From Mariannaea sp. PMI_226 (Eukaryota > Ascomycota > Sordariomycetes > Hypocreales > Nectriaceae), in NCBI GenBank assembly GCA_024336345.1, contig JANFOG010000004.1, forward strand, positions 3,348,001 to 3,412,000: a DNA stretch of 64,000 nucleotides, in the 5' to 3' direction. The position numbers and the translations under genes are program-made. A model generated the notes under the pieces. It saw only the letters and a list, made by a program, of their open reading frames with translations. It was not told the origin of the DNA and did not search any database. How positions within the stretch are numbered: the first letter of the stretch is position 1; every line of letters begins with the position of its first letter. Below are positions 1 to 11,400 of this stretch, piece after piece.

Positions 1-274
1 CCTTTTCGCGCTTGAGGCCATAGAAGTTCTCGGTAAAGGAGCCGCCACGAGTGCGCAGGTAGTGGCGCTCGACGAGAAGCATGGCGGCTGCATATAATTC
101 ATCGAAGGAGTTTAGTATACGCAACAGGTAGCGCGGGTGGCGATGTGTAGCGACGGTTAGAAGATATCGGAGCGTGGGAGGGAGGAGAGCGTTGAGTTGC
201 TGCTCGGAGAGAACTTCGAAGAGCGACGGCTTCTGCTCATCGAAGGTGCCCCGAAGGGCGGTGACGAACTCCAT
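1..274 (-). CDS. PEX12: Peroxin-12, N-terminal fragment (gene runs off the left edge)
   Basis: This is the first 91 codons of the peroxisomal RING-finger peroxin Pex12. With Pex2 and Pex10 that protein forms the membrane ubiquitin-ligase complex that recycles the import receptor Pex5. The start is the ATG complementary to 272-274. The fragment opens with an acidic stretch ending in [12 protein letters not shown], followed by the conserved segment containing [10 protein letters not shown], and near the edge [20 protein letters not shown], which I recognise as the start of the Pex2/Pex12 N-terminal domain. The membrane segments and C-terminal RING lie outside the window. The gene diverges from a thioesterase starting at 1060, so the 785 bp between them serve as promoter for both. 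No intron is visible in this part. Family identification is from recalled fungal Pex12 sequence. Confidence 0.9.
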   Translation of the reverse strand, partial: MEFVTALRGTFDEQKPSLFEVLSEQQLNALLPPTLRYLLTVATHRHPRYLLRILNSFDELYAAAMLLVERHYLRTRGGSFTENFYGLKREK

Positions 275-1059
275 TGCTGGTAAATGACGATCTGAAGCGG
301 GAGGGAGAGAGAGGTGCGGGAGGGAAGACAATGGGCGCACCGCAGATGGAGATGATGAAGAAGGAGTAGGATGACAAAGAGAAGTTATGATGGTCGTCGC
401 AGGCTTAGATGGGGGACGGTTCTCGAGATGATGGTGGGTCTCGGTCACCCCAGATTCTCGGGTGGCACCTGAAAGCGGAACCAACCAAGCAGCAGTTACA
501 GGCATTGTGCTCCGCAGCACGCACTGTAAGTTACGTATGGAGTACAGCGCACAGCACGCATTATTTAGTGCCAACGTCCGTCCTCGGTACTGTCGATCCT
601 AAACATCCATTTGTGCCTCGGCATTTTCTTCCCCATCATGAGGGACACTGCCAATCCGTGCCGCGGGAATTCAGATAGATAATCTAGATCCCTGGGTCAT
701 TTGCACTGGTGGTTACCATTCACCAGCTGTTCCATACACTTCCAAATTGATACTTCTAACATCCAGCAGAGACTTGACTTGGCATCTTATCGTTTGTTCC
801 CCTTTTCCTCCCCCATCCCTACCACGTCCACATTACCTCCCTACATATACATACCTAGACGGCTAGGTACTTTGCATTACCACGCTGGCGAAATATTCCC
901 GTTCTTGCAAGTCCTGGCAAAGAACATTACACTAATAATACCCACCAAGAAGAGGCTTTCTTTGCTAGGTTTTGTGTCTATTATTATTACAAGCTCCCAT
1001 AATTATATTCTCACTTGGCGGTCAACCTCGTCAACCTCGAATCCTCCACGTCTCTCACC
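275..1059. promoter_or_regulatory. Divergent intergenic region, PEX12 / thioesterase
   Basis: Holds both promoters and 5' leaders. The sense strand of the thioesterase leader is pyrimidine-rich (about 800-840). A 7-bp-arm inverted repeat (TACCTAG, spacer ACGG, CTAGGTA) lies at 852-869. A short open frame at 409-678 has no recognisable similarity and is not called as a gene. Confidence 0.5.
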
Positions 1060-1729
1060 ATGGGCGACTCCTGGGAGACGAGCCGCAAGGCAGCTTCAGT
1101 AAAAGACCGGGAGGTCCTTCTCAACGGTACTCCTGACGAAAAGGTCAAGGCGTGGCTTCAATTGACAACGAATGACAAAGGCCGCCCCTTAGCTGGAGTG
1201 AGTACCCCAGCAGCACGCTTTCTTACACCACCATCATAAGGTCCCCCTTCTATGGATCGATATCAAGTGGAAGTAACTGCCTGTAATTGACTAACAACGG
1301 TTCATTACGCACCTTTCTTAGGAGTGGATGACCACCTTGATTCCTCACCTTAAGCTTGTATCCACCGATCCTACGGGGCCTCACCCTTCATGCACCTTCT
1401 CGTACACAGTCCAGCTGGAGAACTGCAACCGAATGGACAACCTGCATGGTGGTTGCGCCGCGACCCTGTTCGATTACTGTACCACCTTGCCGCTGGCTCT
1501 GGTCAGTCGCCGCGACTTCTGGTTCTCCATGGGGGTCAGCAGGACCCTCAACGTCACATACATGCGTCCGGTGCCGGCGGGCGAGGAGGTCCTAATTGAA
1601 TGCGAGATTGTCCAGGTCGGAAAGAAGCTGGCTACTCTCAGGGGGACTATGAGGAGGAAGAAGGACGGTGCATTGCTAGCCATCTGCGAGCATGGGAAAG
1701 TTAATATCGATTCTTCGGTGAAACTGTAG
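1060..1729 (+). CDS. Hotdog-fold acyl-CoA thioesterase (PaaI/THEM2-like), 2 exons
   Basis: Exons 1060-1197 and 1322-1729 (phase 0, donor GTGAGT, acceptor TTCTTAG) give a 181-residue protein. It belongs to the 4HBT hotdog superfamily, which hydrolyses acyl-CoA or related thioesters. The hallmark HGG at residues 88-90 follows RMDNL, with an acidic residue (D98) downstream in FDYC. The strand carrying TLNVTYMRPVPAGEEV and a later basic strand complete the fold. Length fits the family once the N-terminal 48 residues are included; the shorter ATG at 1328 would drop them, and the intron joins the two parts cleanly. The C-terminus is SSVKL, close to but not matching a canonical peroxisomal PTS1. Its neighbour is PEX12 in the opposite direction. 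The substrate is unknown. Confidence 0.85.
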
Positions 1730-2604
1730 ACGTTGGCTTGTACAGTAGAGTAACACAAGGTCAATGATGACTGCTTTGAAGCTGCATGTCATGTATCCAC
1801 GTGTTGCGCATATAATTAGCCCAAACCTGCCGAGTAATTAGAGTAATTAGTCCCTACCTCTCTTTGTATCCATACACCACGTACAGTACATTGGGTATCA
1901 CTCTATTCGTTATATTATAAGCCTTTTCGTTGTGATAATCGTGCAACCAAGAGGACTTCAATGTCTAATTGTTTTTCTTATTCTTGTTATTATCTGCTTT
2001 GGTTGGAATCATCCCCTTCGAAACTGAACTCTTTTGGGCATAGGTGTGTATGTACGTGCATGGAGCTCTTGACCATATGTGCGGGATGGTATACCTTGCC
2101 AAACTTCTGCACGACTTGGTAATGATGTGTCCACACACGACGTACTGCTGATATGATTTCATCCTTAAGGCAACCAGTGTGTCAGACGTGTAACATGAAC
2201 ACGTTCCCGCACACACATCGACCAGGCAGAAAAAAGCACTGGAGGTATTGTAGGAAATTGGACAAATCACGTACCGATCAGTGCTTGATCTAGGGTAGGT
2301 CGGTCGGCGATTGTCTCACCGTCCCGGATCCTCCGCCATTGCTTTGGGGGTTGCCTCGCTGAGGAGTCGCTGAGGAGTGCTCCGTTAAGTCCGACGTCTC
2401 AGTGTGTACATCAGACGCTTGTACTACCTGACAATACCAGCTGCGTGGATATACCTTAATTGTTACACCATCGCCATTCGCCGGCCATTCCTTCATCCCG
2501 CTCGCAACTCGACTGCACTTCCTTTCACTTGCTGCTTTCACCTCCCAATATCCTCTTTCATCCATCCTTCATCTTCATCATCCTTTCTCATCCCCCCTGT
2601 AATA
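1730..2604. other. Intergenic: thioesterase 3' end and F-box gene promoter
   Basis: AT-rich 3' flank followed by a C/T-rich leader (about 2480-2600) just before the F-box gene start. A tandem copy of GAGTAATTA lies near 1832-1850. Short frames on the minus strand show no similarity that I recognise. Confidence 0.5.
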
Positions 2605-4629
2605 ATGGGTGATCCAAGCCCCTCAAAAGATAACATGACTCTTCTCACGTCTCTCACCCCAGAGGTTCTCCATCACATCCTCCAGTTCCTCGACCCCGCT
2701 GATATCATCACCGTCCCCCGCGTATCTTCAGGATTCCGTTTTTTTGTCAAGAAAAACCAAAATCTCCATCGTGACGTGTACTTGAATAACTTTGTAAGTT
2801 CCCACGCTACCAAACCTCCCCGCCCAACCAGGTATACTGATGAGTACCTCTCAAGGATCCACCTACAGCCGCCATTTTAGACTGGGAGTCTGAGGTTCAT
2901 GATATTGTTCGGTTGCAGGAGATATGTCGCCGCCAAGATGGTACGGGAAAGGTGAGGAAGAGAAAGCGCACAATCGGCTTTGAACTAGTGGAGATACTAG
3001 GCAGCCGAAACGATTCACGAATAGTAGCTGATATCTCATATACTGCACAGAGCTCTGAGCTGGACTTCGTTTACAACACAGTCAATCGCCTTCTCCTCAA
3101 CGCCTCTCCAACTGACTTCATTAAGCCATCCTCTCAATTTGAGAGACCGGATCCAGCTGACACCCATGCCCGCTCTCTAAATGTTAAGCTCCTAGAAAGC
3201 CTCTTTGAGAATGAACCCGCCCGTGAGGCCTTCTTTCAGCACTCATCCCTTTTCCAACGGCTTCGCAATGAACGTCCCGCTAGGGGCTTTTCTAAAATGT
3301 CAACGCGCCAACGCAGTGCCAAGTTGCATTGCTTGTACGGGAAGCCTTGTCTCCGCGTCAGCCTCTATCACCCTGGGTTCACCTCTCCATATGCCCGATC
3401 CAAAGTATACGATCTGCGCCAATACACAAGGCGCACTCGTTGGGGTCCCTTTCTCGACGACGGCTCAGACCACGTCGACTGGGAGAAGGTAGAGGCCATT
3501 ATGATCGTGCTGGGGCAAAATATCGGCTACGGATACAAATTCTCTCAGATCTTCAAGGAAGTTTGGGGCCGGCCATTCTCAGGATCATGGCCGGGGAGTT
3601 ACAAGCGACAGTCACCGACTCGCGATATTTCATCTCTCGAAGCCCGCGACCCATATGATGTGTCAGGCATCTGGTACCGCGTTCGTGCTCTTTCCTAATC
3701 CCTCTCACCCTTTGACTCCCACTCACACACACAGTATCCCTTCATTGCCTGCATGAACTAGGAGAACTAACAGTTAAAGGTACCAGATCGTCTGTTTTCT
3801 GGATTACACTGATTTCTTCAGCTATAACTTCCCTGGCGGAAACTTGATTGACCACAATACGCCTCGACCAGCCCTTGACGCTGATGAAGTCTCCCGCATT
3901 ATTATGATGAAGATCCACGTCACCAGTATCGAGCCTCCTGGCCCCGATGATGGGCAGGATCTTCCTGTTGTGCACTTCAAAGGGCTGTCACGCTCACTCG
4001 ATAATGCATTTGATCACGACGCAAATTCTGACATTCGAGGTAAGTCATACTGAGCAGGTTCACCCACCTGTCATACTTGAAAGGAAAGGATACACCTGAA
4101 CTGATGACAAGTCTTTGAATGTAAAGGGACTGTTCGCCTGACAAGGGAAGGAGAAGTGCGCTGGACTACATTTTCCATATTCCATGGCCAGGAGCGGTGG
4201 CGAAGTGAAGGCGTTCAAATTGGAGGCGTTCGCTCTGCTAGAGGCGTCTTTGGACACTGGTTCGATAGGTAAGATTCTGACACTGCCCTGTTGTTCGGCA
4301 ATATCAAGACTCACTCGCTCCTCACTTCCAATAGAGACTACGACCACCACGGTCCCGCCGGCCCAACAGCTTTTTGGAAAGGGCCTTCAAATTTGACGGA
4401 ACCATCGGCGCAGGATCTTCTGCCGCACGAGTTCTTTCTCCCCAACGGAAGTACAGTGATACTTGGCAGCCTAGCCGATTATTCCGATGACGACTACGAA
4501 GAAGAGGAAGAAGACCAGGATGAGGAAGAAATGCCGGACTTGGAGTCTGATATCCAAGAGGAGCTACCGGGCTTGCTGCTTGATGCAGGGCGGGACGTGA
4601 TGGATGTCGTCGATGGGGCGAATCATTGA
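2605..4629 (+). CDS. F-box domain protein, 5 exons
   Basis: Exons 2605-2793, 2919-3680, 3787-4039, 4127-4268 and 4335-4629 join in frame to 546 residues. Residues about 12-60 form an F-box (LTPEVLHHILQFLDPADI), the Skp1-binding module of SCF ubiquitin ligases. The middle and C-terminal parts match a fungal F-box family I recognise from segments such as EPPGPDDGQDLPVVHF, TVRLTREGEVRWT and DYDHHGPAGPTAFWK; these segments fixed exons 3-5. The protein ends in an acidic tract (4483-4560) of mostly D and E. Intron 2 uses a weak donor GTTCGT, while introns 1, 3 and 4 use GTAAGT or GTAAGA. The ATG at 2605 is the first residue before the F-box; an in-frame upstream extension to 2404 lacks support. The target substrate is unknown. 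It converges on the C2H2 regulator at 5255. Confidence 0.82.
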
Positions 4630-5254
4630 ATAAAAAGATAAAGCAGATCTGAGCTTTCCTAGGATAGCACTTCCATTTAGGTTTGGCCTTTCTATTGATT
4701 TCTCGTACTGCCCTCACACTCTGCATCACTGAGCGTGAAGTTGGGACCAGGTCTGCAGGGTCATGCCCCGTACAGGCCAAAGGTAGACTAGGACGTTAAT
4801 TATCATTACCAATATATTTCATAACTGCAGGATCTAACATCACACCAAACGAAATGATAACATTTTCAGAGTATTGAACAGGTTGAAACACGCTGATGTG
4901 GCCAAAAACACTATACTTTTGTATAGCATATGGCATTTGGGTAAATGAAAAAAAAAGAAACGCGTTGTCATCCAAGACACTGGGGTATTCTAGTAACATA
5001 CAAACGAGTTTAACAAAAAAAAAATCAAAATCAAAACCACACGAAACCTCCTGGACCGCCATGTATGACTCTCATGTGCCTTCGCTGTATATCGTTTCCA
5101 TCCAAAAAGAAGAAAAAAGAAAGCCAATAAAAAATGGGAAGAGTCGTGTTTGCAGTCGTTCCCGCACTCTTGTATGATTCGGAAGTGTTCATCCTATCCG
5201 CACTCAAGCTAATCATGTCTCATGCCTGCCTCCCTTTCTTCACACCGAATCGGC
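4630..5254. other. Convergent 3' flanks of F-box gene and C2H2 regulator
   Basis: AT-rich, with an A-rich run around 4947-4960 and another around 5017-5036, as expected of 3' untranslated sequence for genes converging from both sides. AATAAA overlaps the F-box stop codon at 4629-4634, probably too close to serve as its poly(A) signal. No gene is visible. Confidence 0.5.
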
Positions 5255-8200
5255 TTAGTGAATTGTACCACCAGCATTGAGAACAATGCAGTTAGACAGG
5301 AGGTTTGAAGCCTCGTGCAGGAGCTCCCAGCGGGTAGTCTCAAAAGTATCCTTGAGGATCACCAAGAGGGCGGTGTTTTGGTTGATGCCTTTCTTGCCCT
5401 GGAGATTTCCTGGGTTCTCGAGCGTGTCAAATCGGGAGAAGTACTCTCTCATGTATCGGAGCTTCTCCTCGCGGGTCTTGGGCTGAGGAGCATTGGGGCA
5501 AGGTCCCTCCAGAGCGAATCCGTAACTCCAGACGATAAGTGCAGCAAAGTACAAGACCCAGGGGCGGTTGAGCAAAACGTCATCACGAGCGTCGTAAGGC
5601 TCATCCAAGTGGTAGCCTCCAGCGTGTGCCGGGGTTACCTGGTCTGGCGCCAGAACTGAGCAGAGGAACTTGAGCGCATAAAATGTTGCGTCTCTGGCTC
5701 GGGCGGAATGTGCCCAGTGGTCCTTGATTCGCCTCTGAGCGCTGCTGAACTCTTGTGGGCCGATTGCCCGGCCGAGGAGTCGCTTTGCTCGGGCAAACAT
5801 CTGGCAATCCACGATGTCGGCATGCATGGCCATGTGCGCCAAATGGTGTAGCACTGTCCTACTCTCAAAGACGACATTGAACTCGTTCATCTTCGTGGCA
5901 TCATCTCGGTACGGATCGGACGAAGGCTCGGAACGTTCTAGAGCTTTGTCAAAGTCTACCTTCCAGGTGTCATACGCCCGGGTCAGGGTTGCGCGCCACC
6001 TATCGCGACCTCCCAAAGCCTGGATGATCCCCCCGCCCAGCACGTTGACTTGAAGATCTCGTTGGTGCATGTGCCAGGATACACTTAATAGACCCGCCAT
6101 CAGGACAGTTCTCCCGAAAGAGTTGGTGTGTACTTCTTGCCCACTCAAGGTTCGCTTCAGACCCTCTAAAAAGGACATTGGCTTGATACCGTTTGACATG
6201 AGATTTGATTCAATTCTCCAAACCTCGCCGCTGCTTCCTGCTCGCCACATCGAGTCGTCGCATGGTAAAGGGAGTCTCATTTCGTGAGCGACCATGACTG
6301 CTGAATGGCCGAACATAGTCGCGTGGATAGAGTCGATGACGAAGGCTGCAAAAGCAGCACGTCGTGTAGCCTCGTTGGTGACCCAGTGCTCCCACCACTT
6401 CTCTGCGGTAGGGGCAACACTCGACGTTGAAGACTGACGAGACCCATTCGAGCCGTCGCGAAGATTCGGTGGTGATTCAAGAGCGGACTTGCCAATTAGC
6501 GAACGACCACGGCGCATCAGAGTGATGGTTGTCGCATGGTGAATGTGGGCACGTTCGTGCAGTTCTCTCGACGAGTACATCTTCTCGTACAGCTCCAAGA
6601 GGATCAGAGCTTGGAACACCCAGAGCTTGGCCGGAGGTCGGAAGTTAAGATCCATAAAGATATCCCAGCGCAGATGCCAAGCGAGGAAATTGGAGAGCTG
6701 AGCACCGGCCTTCGTCACCTTATGCCCGTGTGTGCGGTCAAGGCAAGCAGACCCAATTGCCATCATCGCCAAAAGCAGCAAGTTCGGTGTCTTGTCAGGA
6801 GAAAAGGTTGGCTTATGGAGAATAGGCATTTGGTCACTGAAGTGATACCAATAAGAGCCGATATAAGCCTGCATCATTCGTTTGCTTAACATGTGATCGC
6901 CATGCGAGCGATCACCGTCGAGCATACCGTCCCACTCTCGATCAACTGGGTTGTGCTTATTATCATGGAAGCGCTCCTTGACGAAATCGAATAGTTCCTG
7001 ACTCTTTTCTTCGGAGATGGTGGCTTCTGGAACTTGCTGTTCAAGCAAATTATTGACCGCCATTACAGTTTGAGGGGCTGTTGGGAAGTAACTGGCAGAA
7101 GCATCGCCACCCAATAAAGCCATGTTGAACTGTGAGTTTTGCAAGTCACTGTAACTAAATCTCATTAGTTGGCTTCATAGTAGAGGAATAGCATTTACGT
7201 ACGTTGCATATTGAGGCGGTATCACAGGAGTCATATTTGCCTGTGGTGAGTTGAAAAGGTACGCCATGAAGTCTTCTGGCATTCCGACATATGGTGACTT
7301 GTTCAAATCACCATCACCACCAAACACAGGAACAGTTCCAGGCATTGCCATTTGATCCAGCATCATCAACTCTCTAGCCTGAGGAGTCTCTGGCTGAGAA
7401 TATTCGGCGGTGGTTCCGATATCGTAGGCTTGCGAGTTTTCCTGGGAATTTGAGTTGTGACCATTTGAAAACTGAGATGGCGGCAAATTGATGGGCATCA
7501 CATTCTGCTGTGGTACGAAACTGGTCTGTGGCATGGTATTTTGTGGCTTTGAGAATCCTTGCTGAGTGGTGATGGGTGACATGACACCGAAAGGGGCAGA
7601 GTTATTCGGCATGGTGGACCGTTGCGTGATTGCAGGTGAATGCGGTTGTGAAATTTGAGGCGCCTGGTTGTTGTACCCCTGATGCTGGGATGAGTCCATG
7701 TCCATTCTGTTGGACATACCATGCATCCCGCCGTTTGGGAACATGTTCATGGGGGAATTATTTATGGGGGAGTATGGGACGTTCCCAGTTTGCTCCTGAG
7801 GTTGTTGATACTGTATTGGAGATGGGTGAGGCTTGGAGAAGTCCATTGCATTATGATTGTACTCAGGAGCACTGGTGGTAGGTCCTAGAACTGGGGTGAT
7901 GTGACCAGCCATAGAATCCCTTTGATTAAGTTGTGAGCCCTTGGCGGCATGCCGGTCCATGTGGCGTTTCAGCAAATCTCCTCGAACGAATGTACGGGGG
8001 CAATTGGGGAAGCTGCATCGGTAAGTCTGCTTCGAGTTGTGATTAAGCTGGTGCCGATACCTGCGTCATGTTAACACACAAAAGTCCCATAGAGAGAGAA
8101 AACAGCTCTGGGACAAGACATACAGATGTTCGGCTCTTGAGTAGCTCTTTCCACAGCCGTCAGCATTACACTCGAACCGTTTATCAAGGCCCTTGCGACT

Positions 8201-8458
8201 CCGTCTCCTTTTCCTCGTGGGACCGTTTCCATCTGAGTTCGAAGAGGCCCCGTTTGGACCATCGTGGTTGTCCTCTTTTCCATCGCCTTCACCATCGTCA
8301 CCCGGCGAGTGGCTTCGTTGTTGGCGAGCTCGAGCTTGGGCTTGCATGTTATCTATTGGCGAGGGATTCTGGTTTGTACCTAAAACGCCAGAGCTGACCG
8401 GGGAGATGGGGAGAATAGGTTTCACGTCGTTTGGTTGGGTGGCTAGTACCGAGGCCAT
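5255..8458 (-). CDS. C2H2 zinc-finger / fungal-specific-domain transcription factor, 3 exons
   Basis: Exons (minus) 8458-8124, 8060-7203 and 7154-5255 give 1030 residues. A basic patch RKRRRSRKG is followed by two C2H2 fingers: C97-x4-C102-x12-H115-x3-H119 and C127-x4-C132-x12-H145-x3-H149. Intron 1 splits finger 1 just before its histidines. A long Gln/Asn/Pro-rich stretch fills exon 2. Exon 3 holds a fungal-specific transcription-factor domain (about residues 440-700), recognisable from YWYHFSDQMPILHKPTF and the helical LLLLAMMAIGSACLD segment. This architecture is that of a nuclear DNA-binding regulator found in many Pezizomycotina; the regulon is unknown. The acceptor of intron 2 is ambiguous: two AG sites 6 nt apart (7155-7156 and 7149-7150) keep frame. 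The gene faces 8.7 kb of gene-poor DNA, which suggests a large control region. Confidence 0.88.
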
Positions 8459-11400
8459 GACCTGATGCGTCGAGGTGGAGAATCTGGGGGAACAAGTGAG
8501 GGCGAGACAAACGCTTCCAAGGCGAACAGGAGCCCGAGTTTCGCAGTTGGTTGGAGTGAACCACTTCTTATAAAATCCTTAGGCGGGTCACTTGAGGTCT
8601 TGCAAGCTTGGCAACTTCAACACCTGAAAGATTGTTTCCCAGTTGATGAAGTACTGAACAAGAAGGCTCCGGGCGTATCGCGGGGTCGACAGCGAGGGGC
8701 CGAAACGTGGAACAAGGGGGTGGGAATGACAAGTTGAGATCAGTCCTATACAGACTCATTGGGAGTTACTCTCTACGCATGGTGGAATGAACCAGAAACT
8801 CGTCTCGAGAGGAGAGATAGTACGCGAGGGTCGTGATCTTTGGAACGGCCGACGAGCAAGGGACAAATAAAAAAAACCCAAGAGACCAGGTCGATCGGGA
8901 GCTGGTGATTTAAAGTCAGCAAAGGACGTGGAGTTGCTCGCGTGTTTTTGCAGGCAAAATGCAATACAAAGTGGACCAGGGAATGTCAAGCGTCGTTGGG
9001 GGATGCCGGCATGTGGGACTCGGACGGGGGAGCGTAAAACGGCGTGGAGGCCAGTTTTTAGTAATAATAGGAGCCTTGATTCGTGGCGCCAGGTTCGACT
9101 CTTCAACTTTCTATCAGGGACGAACGCCTTGGTCGGTTGGATCCGAGTTGTCCGGGCACTAGCACCGAGAAGCATGTGGACTGGCTCGTAACTTGCTTGC
9201 CTGGCCTCTCAATCCCAAGTACATGGTAGGGCAAGGCCACGCAGTGAGCAGGGAGCCTGTTTTCGGGGTGGCATTTGGATGGTGGAGGAGTCTGTGATAA
9301 CCCCGAGAACTTCATGTGCTGCGTACCCATAATCCCTTGGGTGCCCTCGGGAATAGCGTAGGGGGAGACCGAGAGGGTCATTGCGCATCAACTTTGGGTA
9401 TCCGTGCTCGAGTCCACCCAGTCAGCCGCATGCTGATGGATAGCTGAGCAGGGACAATAGTACCAAGCGCTCTCCAAATTCGCAAAAGAGGGTGCAGCTT
9501 GGCGAGCCAGTCGAACTCGTCGGATCTTTGGCGTCGCGGTAATGACGGACGGAAGGGCCCGCGGTGGGGAATGGAAACAGAGAGGAGGATAGTGAGAGGG
9601 AATATGACTCGAGTAAAGTATAAAAAATAAAGAGAGAGAGGGAGAGCCAGGAGGATTGAGCGTGGGAGGATGTAGGCTGTTCAAAGAGTGCGATGGAAAA
9701 AGCAGCGTGGTAGTAGGTATTGATTGAAGCGTAGGATGAGGTGACAAACAATAGAAATAGGTTTGCATACGTACCAAAAATAATTAATTATCCTACTGTA
9801 CCACCACAACTGAAGCGAGATCAAGCAGCAACGAGTGCAAGCGTTGTACTTCCAAGGTACGCAGCACAAGGTGCACGACGAGAGCGACGCGACTGGCGTA
9901 ATGGGCGGGAACGGGAGGCGGCAAGGCGCAGGCAAGAAGACTCCAAAGAGCGAGGGCTCACGCGGACGAGATCCGATGCAGGAACAACTTGGCGTTTTCT
10001 CGAAGAACAATGGGCAGAACTGAAGGATAAAAACCCAAGCAGATCAGATTGTACCAAATAGGGCATGCAGCAGGACAAAACAAGATTAAAAAAAAAAGTT
10101 GATGGCTCGCCAAAGCAAAACACGATTCTCCGCGCAGATTGATGAACGAAGTGTTCTGGGGAAGCGGCAGCAGCAACGTCGCAGACGCGGGTAGGGTGGG
10201 GGGTCATTGGGGGTCTTATTAAAGCATGAGATTCTCGAGTCGAAGGGGAAGACAGAAAAAAGGCCCCATCCATCGGACTCTTTCCATCCTAAGGAGCCAC
10301 TCACTGACCAGGACCATGAGGGCCAGACCAACCAAGCCCCGACTCGAAAAAAACCGCGACGTCCCATCCGTGGGTGAGAGGAACTGGGCTCTGTCTGTAT
10401 AGGTCCATTCCTGGTCTGGCTCCGAGCCCTGGTAGGTAGGGGAGCGGCACGGCACGGTACTGGTACATGGTATCCACAAGACCAAGGTGGGTTTGGAGCA
10501 AAGTTCTCTGCACGATACGGAAAGCTTGGTTGATACGCAGTACATGTACTTGCAAAGCTGCCCTAACATACCAGCTTACCTCCCTCCGTTATGGCTAGGT
10601 TCTCTTGTTCTGCACGGCACCCTGCCAGCCTGCCTGCACCATTCAACCAAGAGGCCGATGCGAATGGATGCGCTCCTCCCCACCCTCCCACCTTCACTTT
10701 GTCCCCTCTCCACCAACTTCTCCACTCCTCAATCCCCTCCTCTCCACTGCACAGCTTTCAGAGGGACACCCTGCTCCTGTCTGGTCCTCCCGTCTTGCCG
10801 TCCACCGTCCGACCCATCCCTAGACTGTACCCCAAGCCGTAGGCCTGCATTCAAAACTCCACCTCCGCGCCGAGCGTGGCTTCGTTTCCGTGGTCATTGA
10901 AGACCCTATCTGCTGTACCTTCGGTTGGTCCCTTGATGAATCCATGTCCGGCGCCGACGTGCCTGATGTGCACCTCACTGCATCAGGACTATTCAAGCAA
11001 GCAAGTGGGCGAGGGATCCAGCCCGGTACAGCCGCAAAAAGTTTCTCATCAACGCCAAAAGGCTGGGGTGTCGTTAATAATATCGTGTCAGGGGAGGGAA
11101 GCAAAGGAAACCCAAGACCGTTCAACAGAGGGCGTGAGGTGTGAGGGGGAGCTTGATTAATTGGGGCCGAATGATGCATGATCCATGGCAGCTCATGGAC
11201 ATCCCATTATGGCTGACGATTTACTTGGGCTTGGCGCCCGCGCGGTCCAAAACAGTCTCCCCATAACCCCTGCAACTTGAATTGGCCAGCTCGGTTTGCC
11301 AGGGAACCCCGAAGCCTCAAATCCTTCATCCCCCATCATCAACGAGCTGGATTCGTAAAACTGAAGGTTCTGTTGGTGGCTGTTGAAGGCCTTTGCATTT

